NCBI GenBank assembly: GCA_026874595.1
Contig: CM049309.1
Coordinates: forward strand, 96,928,723 to 96,992,722
DNA: 64,000 nt
Direction: 5' to 3'
Origin: Sipunculus nudus
Lineage: Eukaryota > Annelida > Sipuncula > Golfingiida > Sipunculidae
Shown here: positions 37,607 through 49,739 of the stretch, one piece after another
Position numbering within the stretch: the first letter of the stretch is position 1
Layout of the letters: every line of letters begins with the position of its first letter
Notes under the pieces: model-generated
The model's database searches: none
What the model was told of the DNA's origin: nothing
The model's input: only the letters and a program-made list of their open reading frames with translations
Position numbers and translations under genes: made by a program

Positions 37607-37772
37607 TTGTTTGAATGATTTATTGACACAATACATAGTAAGTACATTCACGTGGTATTCTACCTAAGCACATATATAAATATAAACTTGTATCAATAGA
37701 TTGAGCGCAAGCTACTTAAAGCTCATGAAGCTCGCTCCTGAATTCTAAAGTGGTAATTTTCTGATGCATGGC

Positions 37773-37795
37773 GGGGGGGGGGGGGGGGGGGGGGG
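37773..37795 (-). repeat. Run of 23 G (C on the element strand)
   Basis: Lies in the 3' untranslated region of the retrotransposon, about 165 bases past its stop codon. Exact length is prone to sequencing or assembly error. Confidence 0.85.
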
Positions 37796-37957
37796 TGATG
37801 TTAACATATTGGTGACTGAAGTATCATGGAAGATGTGGATAGCATAATGACTATGTTTTTAGTTGTGATTTAGAAAGTGTAAGGTGCCAGTTGAGAGGAG
37901 AGAAAGAGTTTTGGTGGGTGTGGGATGAGTTTGTCAAAATTGTCAAATTATTTTATG

Positions 37958-40866
37958 TTAGAATCTGTTTGAGTTTTCAATAAAGTTTGCTACCGATTCA
38001 AATATTTCCTTGTTTGATTTGTCATCTATTTTTGGGTCACCAAAAAGTAGAACTTTTAATGGGGTATCCCTAGGTAAGTATGTTTTTCTAGTGGAGTTAT
38101 AGAGGTGGCATTGCAGTAGGTAGTGGTTGGGATCTTCTGATGGGTGGCCACATTGACATTTTTTGGTGTCGCTAATATGTCTTGTGTACATATGATAATT
38201 TAGATCACTACATTTCATTCTCATGCGTGCATGGATTATTTGTGATTTTCTGGTTCCCGAGTTGTAGTACGTAGGTGTTTTAGTTCTTAGAGCTGATTTT
38301 TTCAATTGGTAGTTTAATGAGCCACTTGTCAAGCAAGCTTTCTTATCAAGATCCATTTGGTTCCATAATCTGATTGATTTTGGGAGAAAAGAGTTGAAAT
38401 ATAAATCAGTTCTTGCTTGTATTGGAGTAAGGTTGTGTATTACAAATCTGGTTTCGTATATGTTACTATGTGGAGGTGGAAGAAGAATGCGTAGATACTG
38501 CGGACTTTCATTGTTAATCATTTTATGTACAAGGAGGATTTGTTTGTTTTCTCTTCTCTTTTGGAGAGTTTCCCATCCTGATTCAAGATATAAGAGTTCA
38601 TGTGATGTTCCTTTTACCCCTCCCGTTACAATTCTTGCAGCTATCAGTTGTATTTTTTCAAGTGTCTGGTCTTGTTCCTGGGTACAGCTGCTCCATAAGA
38701 TGTTTCCATATTCTAATAGGGGTCTGATATATGAGAAATATATATTTTGTAAGGTTGTTCTATCTAGGAGATATTTTAACTTGCTTAAGATTAGAAGTTT
38801 GTTCATTGCTTTAGCTGCAATGTAGTTTATGTGTTCTTGCCATTTGCAATTATGGCTAAGGATTATTCCTAAATGTTTGTGCATTTTAAGTCTAGTTATT
38901 TTTGTTTTATTTAGGTATAAGTCAGGGAGGTTTACAGGTGCTGTTTTCCTTGAAAAGAGTACCGATTCAGTTTTTCCTGCATTAAAAGTGACTAGCCACT
39001 TCCTTGACCACTGGTAAATCTTTTCAAGGTCAGCATTTAGTATCTGGGCTGCTCGGATGGGATTTTCTATGGCTAGGTATAACATTGTATCGTCCGCAAA
39101 GAGACGAATATTACTTGTGAGTTTTTCTCCCATGTCGTCGATAAAGACTAAGAAGAGTAGGGGTCCTAGGATCGATCCTTGTGGTACCCCTGCCTGTAGG
39201 AATTTCCAATCCGAGGGAGCATTTTCTATAATAACTCGTTGTTGTCTATTTGTTAAATAGTTGTATAACCATCTGTGCAGTTTACCTGTTATTCCTGCTG
39301 AGAGTAGCTTTCTGAGAAGGCCATCTGTCCAGACTTTATCAAAAGCCTTACTTATATCTAGAAAGATTCCTATTCCTTCTTTTCCATTGTCTAAATCATA
39401 GGTGATAGTATTGTACAAGTCTGTTAATTGATACACTGCAGAGTCTCTAGGTAAAAATCCTGATTGGTATGCTGATATAATTCTGTTTTCTTTAAAGAAG
39501 TTAAGCATTCTGGCAAATATAATTTTCTCTATTATTTTACATATACAGCTTGTTAAGGATATGGGTCTGTAGTTTACTGGTTGTTTAGGATCACCACTTT
39601 TAAAGATAGGTGTGACATTTGCCTTTTTCCAGAGGGTAGGTAGTTTTCCTGTGTTAAAGGAAAGTTCGGCGATTTTTTGAATTGGGTATGATAATTCTTT
39701 ATAACAGGTCTTTAGAATGAAGGGATGTATATCATCTGGTCCCTTAGATTTACTTGTATCTAGGGATTTCATAATTGATTCTATATCATTTATTTTGAAT
39801 TGTACTTCTTCTAATTTGTTATTTGTTTTTCTTGGTGTTAAGGGAACATAGTTGCTATTGTGGTTCAGTATTGTTTGTCGTATAAATTGGTTGTTTAACA
39901 GCTCTGCTTTTTCTTTGGGTAGTGTAACATACAATTCATTTCCTTTGTCCAGTGGTGGTAGTGTCTTATGTGTTGTTCCTTTCATAAGGCCGTCTATGGT
40001 TTTCCACCAGTATGTCTTGTTATGAAGATTTTCCTTCAGATCATTTGCTAGTTTTAAAGGATATTTACTTTTGGCTTTTCTGACCTCGGCATTAAATTTG
40101 TTACGTGAATTTTTGTATAATTTCCAATCATTTGTATTTTTGGTTCTCATTGCTTTAGATCTGATTCTTAAGCACTTGCGTTTTATTCATTTTAGTTCAT
40201 GAGTGAACCATTCTTTATTGGTAGTTATGTTTTTAACTGTTTTTACTGGGATGCATTGTTCTGATTTACAGAGGACTGTGGACGTAAATTTTTTGTAAAC
40301 TATGTCGATATATTCTTTTTTGTCTACAATATTATCCCAGTTAATTTTCTGGAGCATGTCTTTCATTTAAATATAGTTTCCTTCTTTATATTTCCAAACT
40401 CTAAAGGGATGGAGTGCTTGGACAGGTTTATTCCAATATAGTTTCATGTATACTGCATTATGGTCGCTGTAGTGTTTGGGGAATGTACCACATTGTGAAA
40501 TTTGATCATTAAAATTGGTTATTATTACATCTAGTAGGGTTTTACTTTTATCACTTATCCTTGTTGGTTCCTTGACATGTTGGATCAGGCCAAGTTCTTG
40601 TAATATGACTTTCAGTTTTGGCTTAGGATTTTCAATTAGTAAATCACTGTTTAGGTCCCCTAGTATGATATGGTTCATTATCGGTATTGAGTTAAGATCA
40701 AAGAAGTAGTCCTTTAACATCTCCCAACTTTCAATGTTTTCATTTGGGGGTTTGTAGATAGTTGTACATATTATTTTTTTGGGTTGATTCAGGATTTCTA
40801 TACTGACACTTTCAATTTTATCATTTTCAAGGTCATGTCTTCTTTTAAATGGCAGATTATTTTTTA
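37958..40866 (-). pseudogene. Endonuclease-reverse transcriptase of the non-LTR element, two stops
   Basis: One reading frame, broken by stops at 40367-40369 and 40187-40189 and missing its N-terminus. The upstream part has APE-type endonuclease motifs: IYKPP (about 40775), ILGDLNSDLL (with the metal-binding Asp and Asn) and YSDHNAV. The open 730-codon part (start of longest open run 40150) holds the reverse transcriptase: NYRPISLT near residue 193, LDISKAFDKVW (264-274), GVPQGSILGP (321-330) and the catalytic FADD (351-354). The C-terminal part has IRPLLEYG and a CxC...H...C cluster in CQCGHPSEDPNHYLLQC. It would nick target DNA and copy its RNA in place. The domain order fits jockey/CR1-type elements; the exact clade is uncertain. 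Not active as read because of the stops and truncation. Confidence 0.9.
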
Positions 40867-40867
40867 C

Positions 40868-40883
40868 ATATAAGCCTGAATGT
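40868..40883. repeat. Target-site duplication, right copy
   Basis: ATATAAGCCTGAATGT, identical to 37591-37606. Confidence 0.9.
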
Positions 40884-41550
40884 CTGCAGCGTATACATAA
40901 ATGTAGGTTGTGCCACCTGCCACAAAATCCAGAAAGCTATCCAAGATGTATAAACATGCAAAATTTTAGGCAGATATGTCAAACCACTGCCGAGATATGG
41001 GTGATTTTATGCCACGGCAAACAAACAGACGGATGCTGTGCAAAAATGATTGCTAGTGGCACCACCAGTTTTGCGTATGATAAAGAGATATGTGAGATCT
41101 ATAAACATGCAAAATTTTTGCCAAATCGGTCAAATGGTTCCTGAGATATGAGCTTGGATATCTGCAGCTTAAATGTGAATGTAGGTGGCACCACCTGTCA
41201 TACAATCACGAAAGCTGTCCAAGATGTATACACATGCAAAATTTCAGGTGGATAAGTCCAACCAATGCAGAGATATGAGTATTTTTATCCCAAGGCAGAT
41301 GAACAGATGGACGCTGAGCAAAAATGGTTGCAGGTGGCGCCACCATTTTCACTGTATGTTATAACGCTTTCCAAGGGCTACATTTGTGCAAAATCTTTAG
41401 CCTTATGGGTCAAACGGTTCCCGAGATATGTGGGTTTATGTGTGGAAACAGACGCACAAATGGACGCTTGGCAGAGAGGAAAGGTCAGAGGTCAACCAAA
41501 AATTAGGGCGCAGCAGTTCACATTTCACCGATAATAATTCCGAATTTTAA

Positions 41551-43357
41551 ACAAGGCCTACAGGCCTAATGCGAACCTGTGCATTGGGAAATACACCAGA
41601 TATAATGCTTCAATGCTGGACCATTACTTTTCATGTATATGAACTATGCAAGTACTAAACATTTTGAATAAGAAACAATTACACAAACATCACTGCTGAA
41701 ATTCTGGCATAGGTGCACACAACACTAAAAAATTGTAGCTGGCACCACCAGTCTTGTATACAACGAAGCTATCAGAGATATATACATAAGCCCAATTTCA
41801 GACTGATATATCCAACCCCTCCTGAGAAAAACGTGTGCAAAAGTCATGGTAGGTGGCGACACCTGTCTTGTGAGCGAGAAAGCCATCAAAGACACATAGA
41901 CAGGTCAAAATATTAGGCCAATACATCAAACTTACCTTGAGTCTGATGCATGGGGCTGACCAGGCTTAGGTGAGAAAGGCTGTTGCCCCGAGTGAACTGT
42001 GACAAATTGCTTGCTCAGACTACTGCACTGAGTGAACTCATGACCTGCACCTGGCTAGACTGAGTGAACTTTTGACCTGTACCTGACTGCACTGAGTGAA
42101 CTCTTGACCTGTTGCATAATCTGACACAGTTGGCAGTCTGCCAAAGCTATAAATAGAATGCAGCTACTGCACTGAGTAAACTCCTGACCCATACCTGGCT
42201 GCACTGAGTGAACTCTTGACCTGTTGCCTAATCTGATACAGTTGGCAGTCTGCCAAAGCTATAAATAGATCCAGACTGACCTCTAGCCTGTTGCCAAATC
42301 TGAAATAGTAGCCACACCATTGCATAAGCTCATGCAGGGGCCCTGCCCTAAGGGGCTTGACACCCATGAAGTGATCACATGGTGCCCATGAGGTGTTCAC
42401 ATGTCACCCATGAGGTGATCACATGCCATGTGCTTGGCTGCACTGATTGAACTCTTGACCTATATCTGGCTGCATTGAATGAGCTCTTGATCTGTTGCCA
42501 AATCTGAAACAGTTGGCAGTTTCTCATCCTATTTAAAGATACAGATTCAATCTTGGCCTGTTGGTATATCTGTTTACACATACTGAAAGACTTTGGTTAA
42601 AATTTCTTTTTTACAAGCCGACATATTCATAAACTTTTTATCAAGATATCTAGAATAATAAAAGATGCAGTACTTTCATTGTTAAAGGTCCAATAATTCT
42701 ACAAAAAATCATTAAAGTAAACTTGAACAAAGGCCACCTAAGAATAATTTTTGTGCAATGTTACAGAAGTTATAACTGAAACAATAATTTTGTAGAAGAA
42801 CCCTATTGCAGTCCTCAGTTTGAGATAGACTAAATTATGGTCATAAGACCAACTTAAGCTTTTCACAACTCAACCAAATATCAACAAACTCAATCTATTC
42901 TGATATGATTAAAAGAACAATGTCCTTGGATAATTCATTTGAAAAATTGGACGATTCAACTTGACAATTTCATCATAAACATTTTAAGCTGAAAGAGGCT
43001 AAAATTTTGAGGTTTTTGCCCATAAAAAAACAGGTCAATGTAGGTGGCACCACAAAATCTGCAACTTCAAATATGAGTAATGTGACCAACATTTGCACAA
43101 TACTTGGTAATGCTAGCTTCTGTCATTTCTGAGATTACTATGTCAGTATGCTTACTTGGCCAAAGGACTAAGTTCAGATTCGTGTAACTCTGCTAAAATT
43201 AATCAAATGCAAACCATTTGAACAAATTTGAGAGGGCTTGCCTCTGGGATCATTTCTGTAAAATATTAAACAATTTGGCTGGACTGTTTACAAGAAGAAG
43301 ACTTTTAAAGGTTTTTTAGCTTTTTCCCTATAAAATCTAAGTAAATACAGATAGCAA
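41551..43357 (+). mobile_element. Family B element, 3' end missing
   Basis: 5' end ACAAGGCCTACAGGCCTAAT and GCGAACCTGTG (41571-41581). The body follows the 2160-4552 copy, including TGAGTGAACTCTTGACCTG phrases and the segment with CAATGTAGGTGGCACCAC. It stops near 43357 where an A-type 5' end begins, so the GACG-rich stretch and CACAGGTTCGC end are absent. Confidence 0.65.
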
Positions 43358-43735
43358 AACTAGTGGCCCATGGGCCATGACGCTCAGCTGAATTCATGGA
43401 ACCTTTAACAATGAGTAAAATGACTCGCAGAGTTCTGAAAATCATACATTTTGCCAAAAGTCCTTGGAAATAAGTTGCGTAACCTTATTCAGGTTTGCTG
43501 AATAGTTTATATCATGTACCCCAAAGGAAGTTAGTATGCTAAAAGCATGTTTTTTTTTATACAAGTTTGGATAGGGAGATCCAACTCTATCACATACAGT
43601 TATTGATGCCTGTGGCTGACAAGTTTGAATATAAATATGATGATAGGAAGTCTGTATTCACAGCACAGAGGTCAGGACCTGTCTCTGTGTAGGGTGAATA
43701 TCTTACTATTATAAGTTCATGTCCTGTGCATTATC
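43358..43735 (+). mobile_element. Family A-type 5' end fragment, variant
   Basis: ACTAGTGGCCCATGGGCCAT carries a perfect palindrome TGGCCCATGGGCCA, followed by GACGCTCAGCTGA with the A subterminal motif GCTCAGCTGA. The remainder, to the hAT insertion, has no recognisable gene. If this element continues beyond the hAT copy I cannot see its 3' end. Confidence 0.5.
43728..43735. repeat. hAT target-site duplication, left copy
   Basis: GCATTATC, identical to 45985-45992. Confidence 0.85.
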
Positions 43736-45984
43736 CAGCAGCGTACCTAGCCTCATTGCCGCCCGGGGCAGTCTTAGAAATTGCCGCCCCTCTAACAAAA
43801 CATTACAAAACTGGATAACATATTGAAACATATCGTTTCAAATATCCTTGTTACAGGCTTGTTTTTGACAAAAACGCATTTATATGGATTCACTGGCAGG
43901 GAATTCTTCCGCCACATATTAAAGAGCAGACATCTCATTGCTAATGTGAATAAAAAGATCGCTGGAGGCTCAAACAAGTATATTTCATTATGAAGTGAAC
44001 AGAAAGGAATAAAACAAATAATTTGTAACTATTAACAGATTACACTGCAGGATACACATATAATGTGGGAAATTGATCTTTCATAATTCATGTAAACACG
44101 ATTCATGATTACTTTATACTCAACTTGGGAAAAAAAAATGATTTGGTGAGTGTTATTCCATTCTCGACACATACAAATACTTTGTCACATCTATATTTCC
44201 ACCTCTTGTTATCGCATATGACAGCAGGTACACCTAATAGAGCTATTGAGATATGCATGGTACTGCTGCATGCAAGTCATTTAGTCTTTACTAAAACAGC
44301 GTAATTCATGAGTTCAGCATATATATGTAGGCAGGGTATGTTTATTTTTTTCACATAAAAAAATCCAATGTTTGGATAAACTGACTTTGTTTAATTAAAA
44401 TATCCTCAAAGTTAAAAGCATACTTCTGTATTTTAACGAGAGTGATGTTAGAGTATAAAGAATCATGGAAAAAGGGCATTTCAGGTTGTTTCAGGCTGAT
44501 TAAATATCCTGGAATTTCGGGAATTCAAGGGTTCAAGAATGGAAGTTCTTAATACTTTCCAAGGAAAGAGCAACACATTTCATCAAAATATTTTTCGCAC
44601 AATATGTACGACAGACACCCCACCCCCACAACTTGGTGCCATTGGTCTTCTGGCAGGGTTTTTCCCTGGTGATTATCAGATGCTGCTAGGGATTTCTGAA
44701 AACGACGACCGCCCTGAAATGCAGGCTTTTTGCATTATTGGTCAGTTTATCGATGGCGTTCTGACATTGCAAGACCACAGATCTAACAATGAATATCTAC
44801 AGATATGTATTTCTTGCCTCTATAGAGATTGTCCGCAAATAATTTTGTTGGTTCCACCGCCAATTTTGTAATCTCTGAAGTTCTTGAAAAAGGACAAAAA
44901 GGCCAAATTTGAACTTTTTGAGGAACCCCTTCTGCCACTGATTATACTTAATCCCAGAAATGCCGCCCCCAAAAATGTAAAATTTGTTCCCTAATCATTC
45001 TGTAGGTTCTACTGTCCAGTTTATACTCCCTGGAATACTAGAACATGGGACAAAAAGGCCGAATTTGTAATTTTTGTGGAACTCCTTATGCCACTGATTA
45101 AACTAAATCCCAGATATGCCCCCCCCCCAAAAAAAAAGTGCGCAAAACATTCATTAATCATTTGGTAGGTTCTTCTGTCCAGTTTCTAATCCCAGGAATC
45201 TTGAACATGGGACAAAAAGGCCACATTTGTAATTTTTGTGGAACTCCTTATGCCACTGATTAAACTAAATCCCAGAAATGACGCCCCTCCCCCCCAAAAA
45301 AGGGTGCAAAACGTTCGCTAATAATTTGGTAGGTTCAACTGTCAAGTTTATAATCCCTGGAATCTTGAACATGAGACAAAAAGGCCAAATTTGTAATTTT
45401 TGTGGTACTCCTTATATGTAACTGATTATACTATATATAAATCCCAGAAATCCGGCCCCCAAAAATGTGCAAATCGTTCGCTAATCATTTGGTAGGTTTT
45501 ACTGTCCAGTTTATAATCCATTAAATACTTGAACATGGGACAAAAAGGCCAAATTTGTAATTTTTGTGGAACTCCTTATGCCACTGATTAAACTAAATCC
45601 CAAAAATGCCGCCCCAAAAATGTGCAAATCGTTCGCTAATCATTTGGTAGTTTCCACTGTCCAGTTTATAATCCCTGGAATACTTGAACATGGGACAAAA
45701 AGGCCAAATTTTTACTTTTTGTGGAACTCCTTATGCCACTGATTAAACTAAATCCTAGAAATGCCGCCTCTAAAAATGTGCAAATTGTTCGCTAATCATT
45801 TGGTAGGTCAAATGTCCAATTTACAATCCCTGGAATACTTGAACATGGGACAAAAAGATCGAATTTGTACTTTTTGTGGAACTCCTTGTGCCACTCATTA
45901 TACTTATTCCCCGAAATGCCGCCCCCCCAAAATGTGCCGCCCGGGGCAGACCGCCCCTGCCGCCCCTCCTTAGGTATGCCACTG
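43736..45984. mobile_element. Non-autonomous hAT element
   Basis: Left end CAGCAGCGTACCTAG and right end (reverse complement) CAGTGGCATACCTAAG, each followed by GC-rich text with GCCCGGGGCAG or its complement. Flanked by the 8-base direct repeat GCATTATC, the duplication length expected for hAT transposition. About 2.25 kb; no transposase frame. Roughly half of it is a tandem repeat (44830-45930). Confidence 0.88.
44830..45930 (+). repeat. About 155-165-bp tandem repeat inside the hAT element, about 7 copies
   Basis: Units share TTTGGTAGGTT, CTGTCCAGTTTATAATCCC, ACATGGGACAAAAAGGCC and CTCCTTATGCCACTGATTA. The GGTAGGTT-type phrase occurs near 44843, 45003, 45163, 45327, 45489, 45645 and 45802. 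Length differences come mainly from a variable run of C followed by A. Confidence 0.8.
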
Positions 45985-45992
45985 GCATTATC
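45985..45992. repeat. hAT target-site duplication, right copy
   Basis: GCATTATC, identical to 43728-43735. Confidence 0.85.
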
Positions 45993-46156
45993 TGCATAAA
46001 TTCTTATTAGAAATTCTCTGTTGTTGATACGTAAAGACATCATATTTTCCACATCAACAGCAATTTTGTTTTGGGCAAGTTTATGTCTGTTAAATCAAAT
46101 CAACACCATTACTAAGAAATTTGAGTTGAATTCCTTGTGAACCAATATAAAAATGA

Positions 46157-47150
46157 TCAACCAAGATGAAACTGGAAAACAATCTTTGGAACAATAGTGA
46201 ACAAAACTTTATGATGAGACCATGTAGCCTCTATTGTTGAGGTTGTAGCATCAGGGAAGTTAGAAAACACCAGATCAATAAGACTGCCATAATCAGTTGT
46301 CTTTTCTGTTATAAGTTGATGACAGTGTAAATGATGAGAAAGATCATTCAAGGCTGACATATTGTTTTGTTTACTAATATCTTTATTAAAATCACCCATT
46401 ACTAACAATGGTTTTTGGATATCAACATGTGTCATAAGCTGGGAAAGCTTTGACCAAAAGTCAGACAGTTTTGACTGAGGGGATCTATACACACTAATCA
46501 GTTGTAAGGAAGAGCTTGGAGTATTTACCAATAATACAGATGCATCAATATTTCCATTAGACTGATGATGGACTTCAGTGAATGGGTAGAAGTCTTTGTG
46601 GATATAGAATGCTAATCCATAGTGTGGTCTTTTTGATGGACATGTTGAACCTGTTGTTTGATGATCATTTCGTATAAGTTGGAAATTTGGTATACAATAT
46701 GAATCATCAGTATCAACAGAACACAAACGAGTTTCAGCCAAAGCAATGATATGGGTATTTAGGATATGACAATCAGAAATCACATCTTTGAAATGCAAAT
46801 GAAGAGATCTTGTGTTATGGTATATTATCTTCAGTGTATTGGTTGGTACAGATGTTGGTGGTAAGAAATTAAGAGCAAGTTTAGCATCATCACGTAGCCT
46901 GGCCATTTCATTTGTTACTTGTGGATCAGTTGATATTTTGTTTTCATCTAAATTCAATACATTCAAGCCATCCATATTTCTTGCCCTGCTCAATGCAACA
47001 TAATGTGCATGCCTCAGTTTTCTGGTTCTTGTCATATCTACAACCACCTGATCAAGTGAACTGCCTTGAGCTTTCCATATTGTTTTTGCTGCACCAATTT
47101 TTAATGGATACTGAGAACGAGTTACTAGTATATGTCTCCTGCCTGTATGG
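46157..47150 (-). pseudogene. Helentron helicase C-terminus fused to APE-type endonuclease
   Basis: A single open frame links the end of the PIF1 helicase to an endonuclease. The helicase part has KAQGSSLDQVVVD (47045-47085) and motif VI, HYVALSRAR. About 45 residues later the endonuclease starts: HNTRSLHLH, LAETRL (metal-binding Glu), VYRSPQS, LLVMGDFNKDIS (Asp and Asn of the active site) and GSLIDLVFSN. The last expected motif, normally Ser-Asp-His, reads Ser-His-His in WSHHKVLF, so the Asp that orients the catalytic His looks lost. Such domains are shared with CR1-type retrotransposons and would nick target DNA. One frame change near 47140 separates this part from the main helicase. Confidence 0.87.
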
Positions 47151-48624
47151 AATGTGCGCTTGGTGAAGAATAGTGGTGTCCATTCTTTGGATATATAGAT
47201 GGAGTGTAAAAGGCGGCATAACTTCTCCTGGTGTCTGAGCCAATGTTTGAATCCTCAAACTGAACCCAAAGAAAGCTTGGCACAGTTTTGCTATGCAGGT
47301 AGTGTATGTGCTTCAATATACAAGAACAACCATTAGTGATTCCATCTTGTACTGCAACATTACAGGTGATATCATATGGTAAACCAACAGCAATTTGAAG
47401 CGTTTTCAGCAGTCCTGCAGTTTTTGATGGATTATCTGGTATTCTTGAAAGTACATCTTTCTTCACATCATCTGTCACATCTGTTATTACTGTGTCAGTT
47501 GCAGTAATTATTACTTTAGTTGTGTTTGTACACTCGAAAATTTGCATATTATGATTGTCGACACATGTATTGTTTGTAAACAAATGAGTAGTTCCTGATG
47601 GATTTGAAGTGTTATCACAAACAAGACAAGATTTTAGGGTTTCAATGTCAACTTTTGTGTGTTGTCCTTCACGTAGCCTGTTCAAAAGTTCTGCAAAATC
47701 ACGATCATTTTTTTGCCTCATGATTTCAGTAAGCTCATACATATGAAAAGTGTCTACCCACAGGTTGAGTGCAAGAGGTCCATAGTTTTCAGACAAGTTC
47801 TTGAAAATCCAGTTGTCCATTGCTGGTTGAAGTTGGAAGAGGTCTCCAATAACAATTACATGGATACCACCAAATGGTTCTTTGTTGCCTTTAATTTCTT
47901 TGAGCCGCAAATTAATGAAACTGAACATGCAATTTCCTACCATGCTTATTTCATCAATCATTAATACATGAAGGTGCCTATACTGTGTTCGGAGTGTATT
48001 CAGGATGTCAGATGACAATTTTCTGTATTCAAATCCTTTATTTGGATCGATTCGGAAAGCATTATGTACTGTGGATCCTTGAACATTGTAAGCAGCCTTT
48101 CCTGTAGGTGCAGTGATAAGTATCTTGCACTCCAATGGATTTTCACCTTCATTCCCACTTAAGTGACGATGTAATGCTTGATAGAGAGCTCTGAGCAAAA
48201 CTGATTTACCAACACCAGCCCCACCAGTAAGGAATAGGTGTAAAGGCTTAGTAAAACATTTTACATGTTTGATGTGTTTGAAGACAGTGAGTTGTTTCTC
48301 ATTTAGACCCTGTACTAACTGTCTGTATTCTACATCAGGTATTCTACCAGGCAATGTAAGTGGTTCTTGTGCAGTGGTTCTTGGTGGCAGTCCAAGATCA
48401 GTTGTCAAATCATAGTTTCTCAGATGATCTGACCTTTCTGGGTCAAAAAAAGCATATTCTTCACTGGAAACTGGCTGTTGAATTGAATCTTCCTTCTCTG
48501 CATGTTCTGTTGTAGGAGCTATTTGTGCATATTCAGTTTCATGGTCATATTCAGCTTGGTCCTGTGCTTCTTGTAAAACATCTGCTTTGTGCTCATACTG
48601 TTTTCTTTTAAATTCAATTTGTAT
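47125..48624 (-). pseudogene. Helentron PIF1-type helicase domain
   Basis: Superfamily 1B helicase that would unwind DNA during rolling-circle transposition. The frame is open from the insertion boundary near 48624; counting from the first TTG/ATG-type codon (48408), motif I GGAGVGKS is at 62-69, Ia TAPTGKAA at 99-106, II IDEIS at 151-155, III GDLFQLQP at 188-195 and IV EIMRQKND at 228-235. The segment upstream of 48408 is an acidic linker joining Rep to helicase. It terminates at 47125 after a single-base frame change, and the remaining motifs continue in the next frame. All core motifs look intact. Confidence 0.92.
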
Positions 48625-49433
48625 TTTTTAGCGAACCTGTGAGCTTATGCGATGGCGCAGCGTTGTCCGTCCATCGTCAGCCGTCCGCCGTCCAGGGCTG
48701 GCTTTCCACCATCCATGGCTGTAAGTCAGAAACTGTCTGAGCTAGCAGCTCCAAATTACATGTAAGAATTTGTCACATGTGAAACTTGGTGCCCTGGAGC
48801 TTATTATTGGGTATCTGCATTAATTTAGATTTTATAGAGAAAAAGCTTAAAAACCTTTAAAATCTTCTCTGAAACTGTCCAGCCAAATTGTCCAATATTT
48901 CACAGAAATGATCCCTGGAACAATCTCTCTCAAGTTTGTTCGAATGGTTCCAGTTCGGAGATTTTTGGCTGAGTTACAGGAGGTTGAACTTAGTCATCTG
49001 TCCAAAAAAGCACACTAAAATTAAAATCTCAGAAATGGCTAGAGCTATAATGACCAAATTTTATACCAATGTTTGTCACGTCATATCTGATTTTGAGGTA
49101 TTGGTGGCGCCACCTACATTGATGTGTTTTTTACAAGCGAAAATGTAATTTTAAACTCTTCTAGCTTGTACACTGATTTATGATGAAACTGTTCAGCTGA
49201 TTGGTTTAAACTTTACAAGAATTATTCTATGGTAGAGTTCTGCCAGTTTTATAAGAATAGATTGGGTAAATACAGTTTTAAAAAAGCATTGTAGCCAATT
49301 GAAAAAGGCTTTCTGTATTTGAAAACAGATTTGACTTCATGCAGCCAAGTCAAGAGGTCACTCAGTACAAACAGGTGGGGTCCAGACATCACCATGGCAA
49401 CTGACCTGGCTCTGGTGGGGTATCTAGACAATG

Positions 49434-49451
49434 TGTCTAGACGTCTAGACA
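49434..49451. repeat. Perfect 18-bp palindrome
   Basis: TGTCTAGACGTCTAGACA. Two further TCTAGAC words flank it (49422 and 49456), all within 50 bases. Confidence 0.85.
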
Positions 49452-49739
49452 CAGCGTCTAGACATCTGGACACAATGTTTAGATGCAGAATTCCCAGATT
49501 ATTGGAACTATATCTTTCAACTGTTTGAAAAAACTTGGTTTGCATTTTAAGCGAATCGGGTTTATCATCAGGTCACATGTGAACTGCTGCGCCTTCATTT
49601 TTGGTTGACCTCTGACCTTTCTTGCTGCCCAGTGTCCATTTGTGCGTCTGTTTCCACACATAAACCCACATATCTCGGGAACCGTTTGACCGATCAGGCT
49701 AAAAATGCAGAAATGCTTTTGCACAAATGTAGCCCTTTG

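Larger units (their letters stand above)
37607..40867 (-). mobile_element. 5'-truncated non-LTR retrotransposon (jockey/CR1-like)
   Basis: Bounded by the perfect 16-base duplication, which is direct proof of a single insertion event. The minus-strand 3' end (37607) follows CAATAAATCATTC, containing an AATAAA polyadenylation signal, with no long A tail. The 3' untranslated region has a run of 23 C on the element strand. The 5' end is cut inside the endonuclease domain. Inserted in a family C element, so it is younger than that copy. Confidence 0.9.
37203..41550 (+). mobile_element. Family C element, 3' end missing, split by a retrotransposon
   Basis: 5' end ACTAGAATATGGG, then TAGTCAACAAGCCACTA and GTATCCGCC (37238-37246). 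The interior is a series of blocks with GGTGGCACCACC or GGTGGCGCCACC (37498, 41057, 41187, 41334). It stops at 41550 where a family B 5' end begins, without the GGCGGATAC hairpin. A non-LTR retrotransposon occupies 37607-40867. Confidence 0.65.

Noticed and set aside
38394-39260. Several + strand frames of 60-140 codons
   Set aside because: They are antisense to the reverse transcriptase frame and explained by it.
44539-44871. 110-codon open frame on the + strand
   Set aside because: It lies inside the non-autonomous hAT element and partly in its tandem repeat, and shows no recognisable domain.
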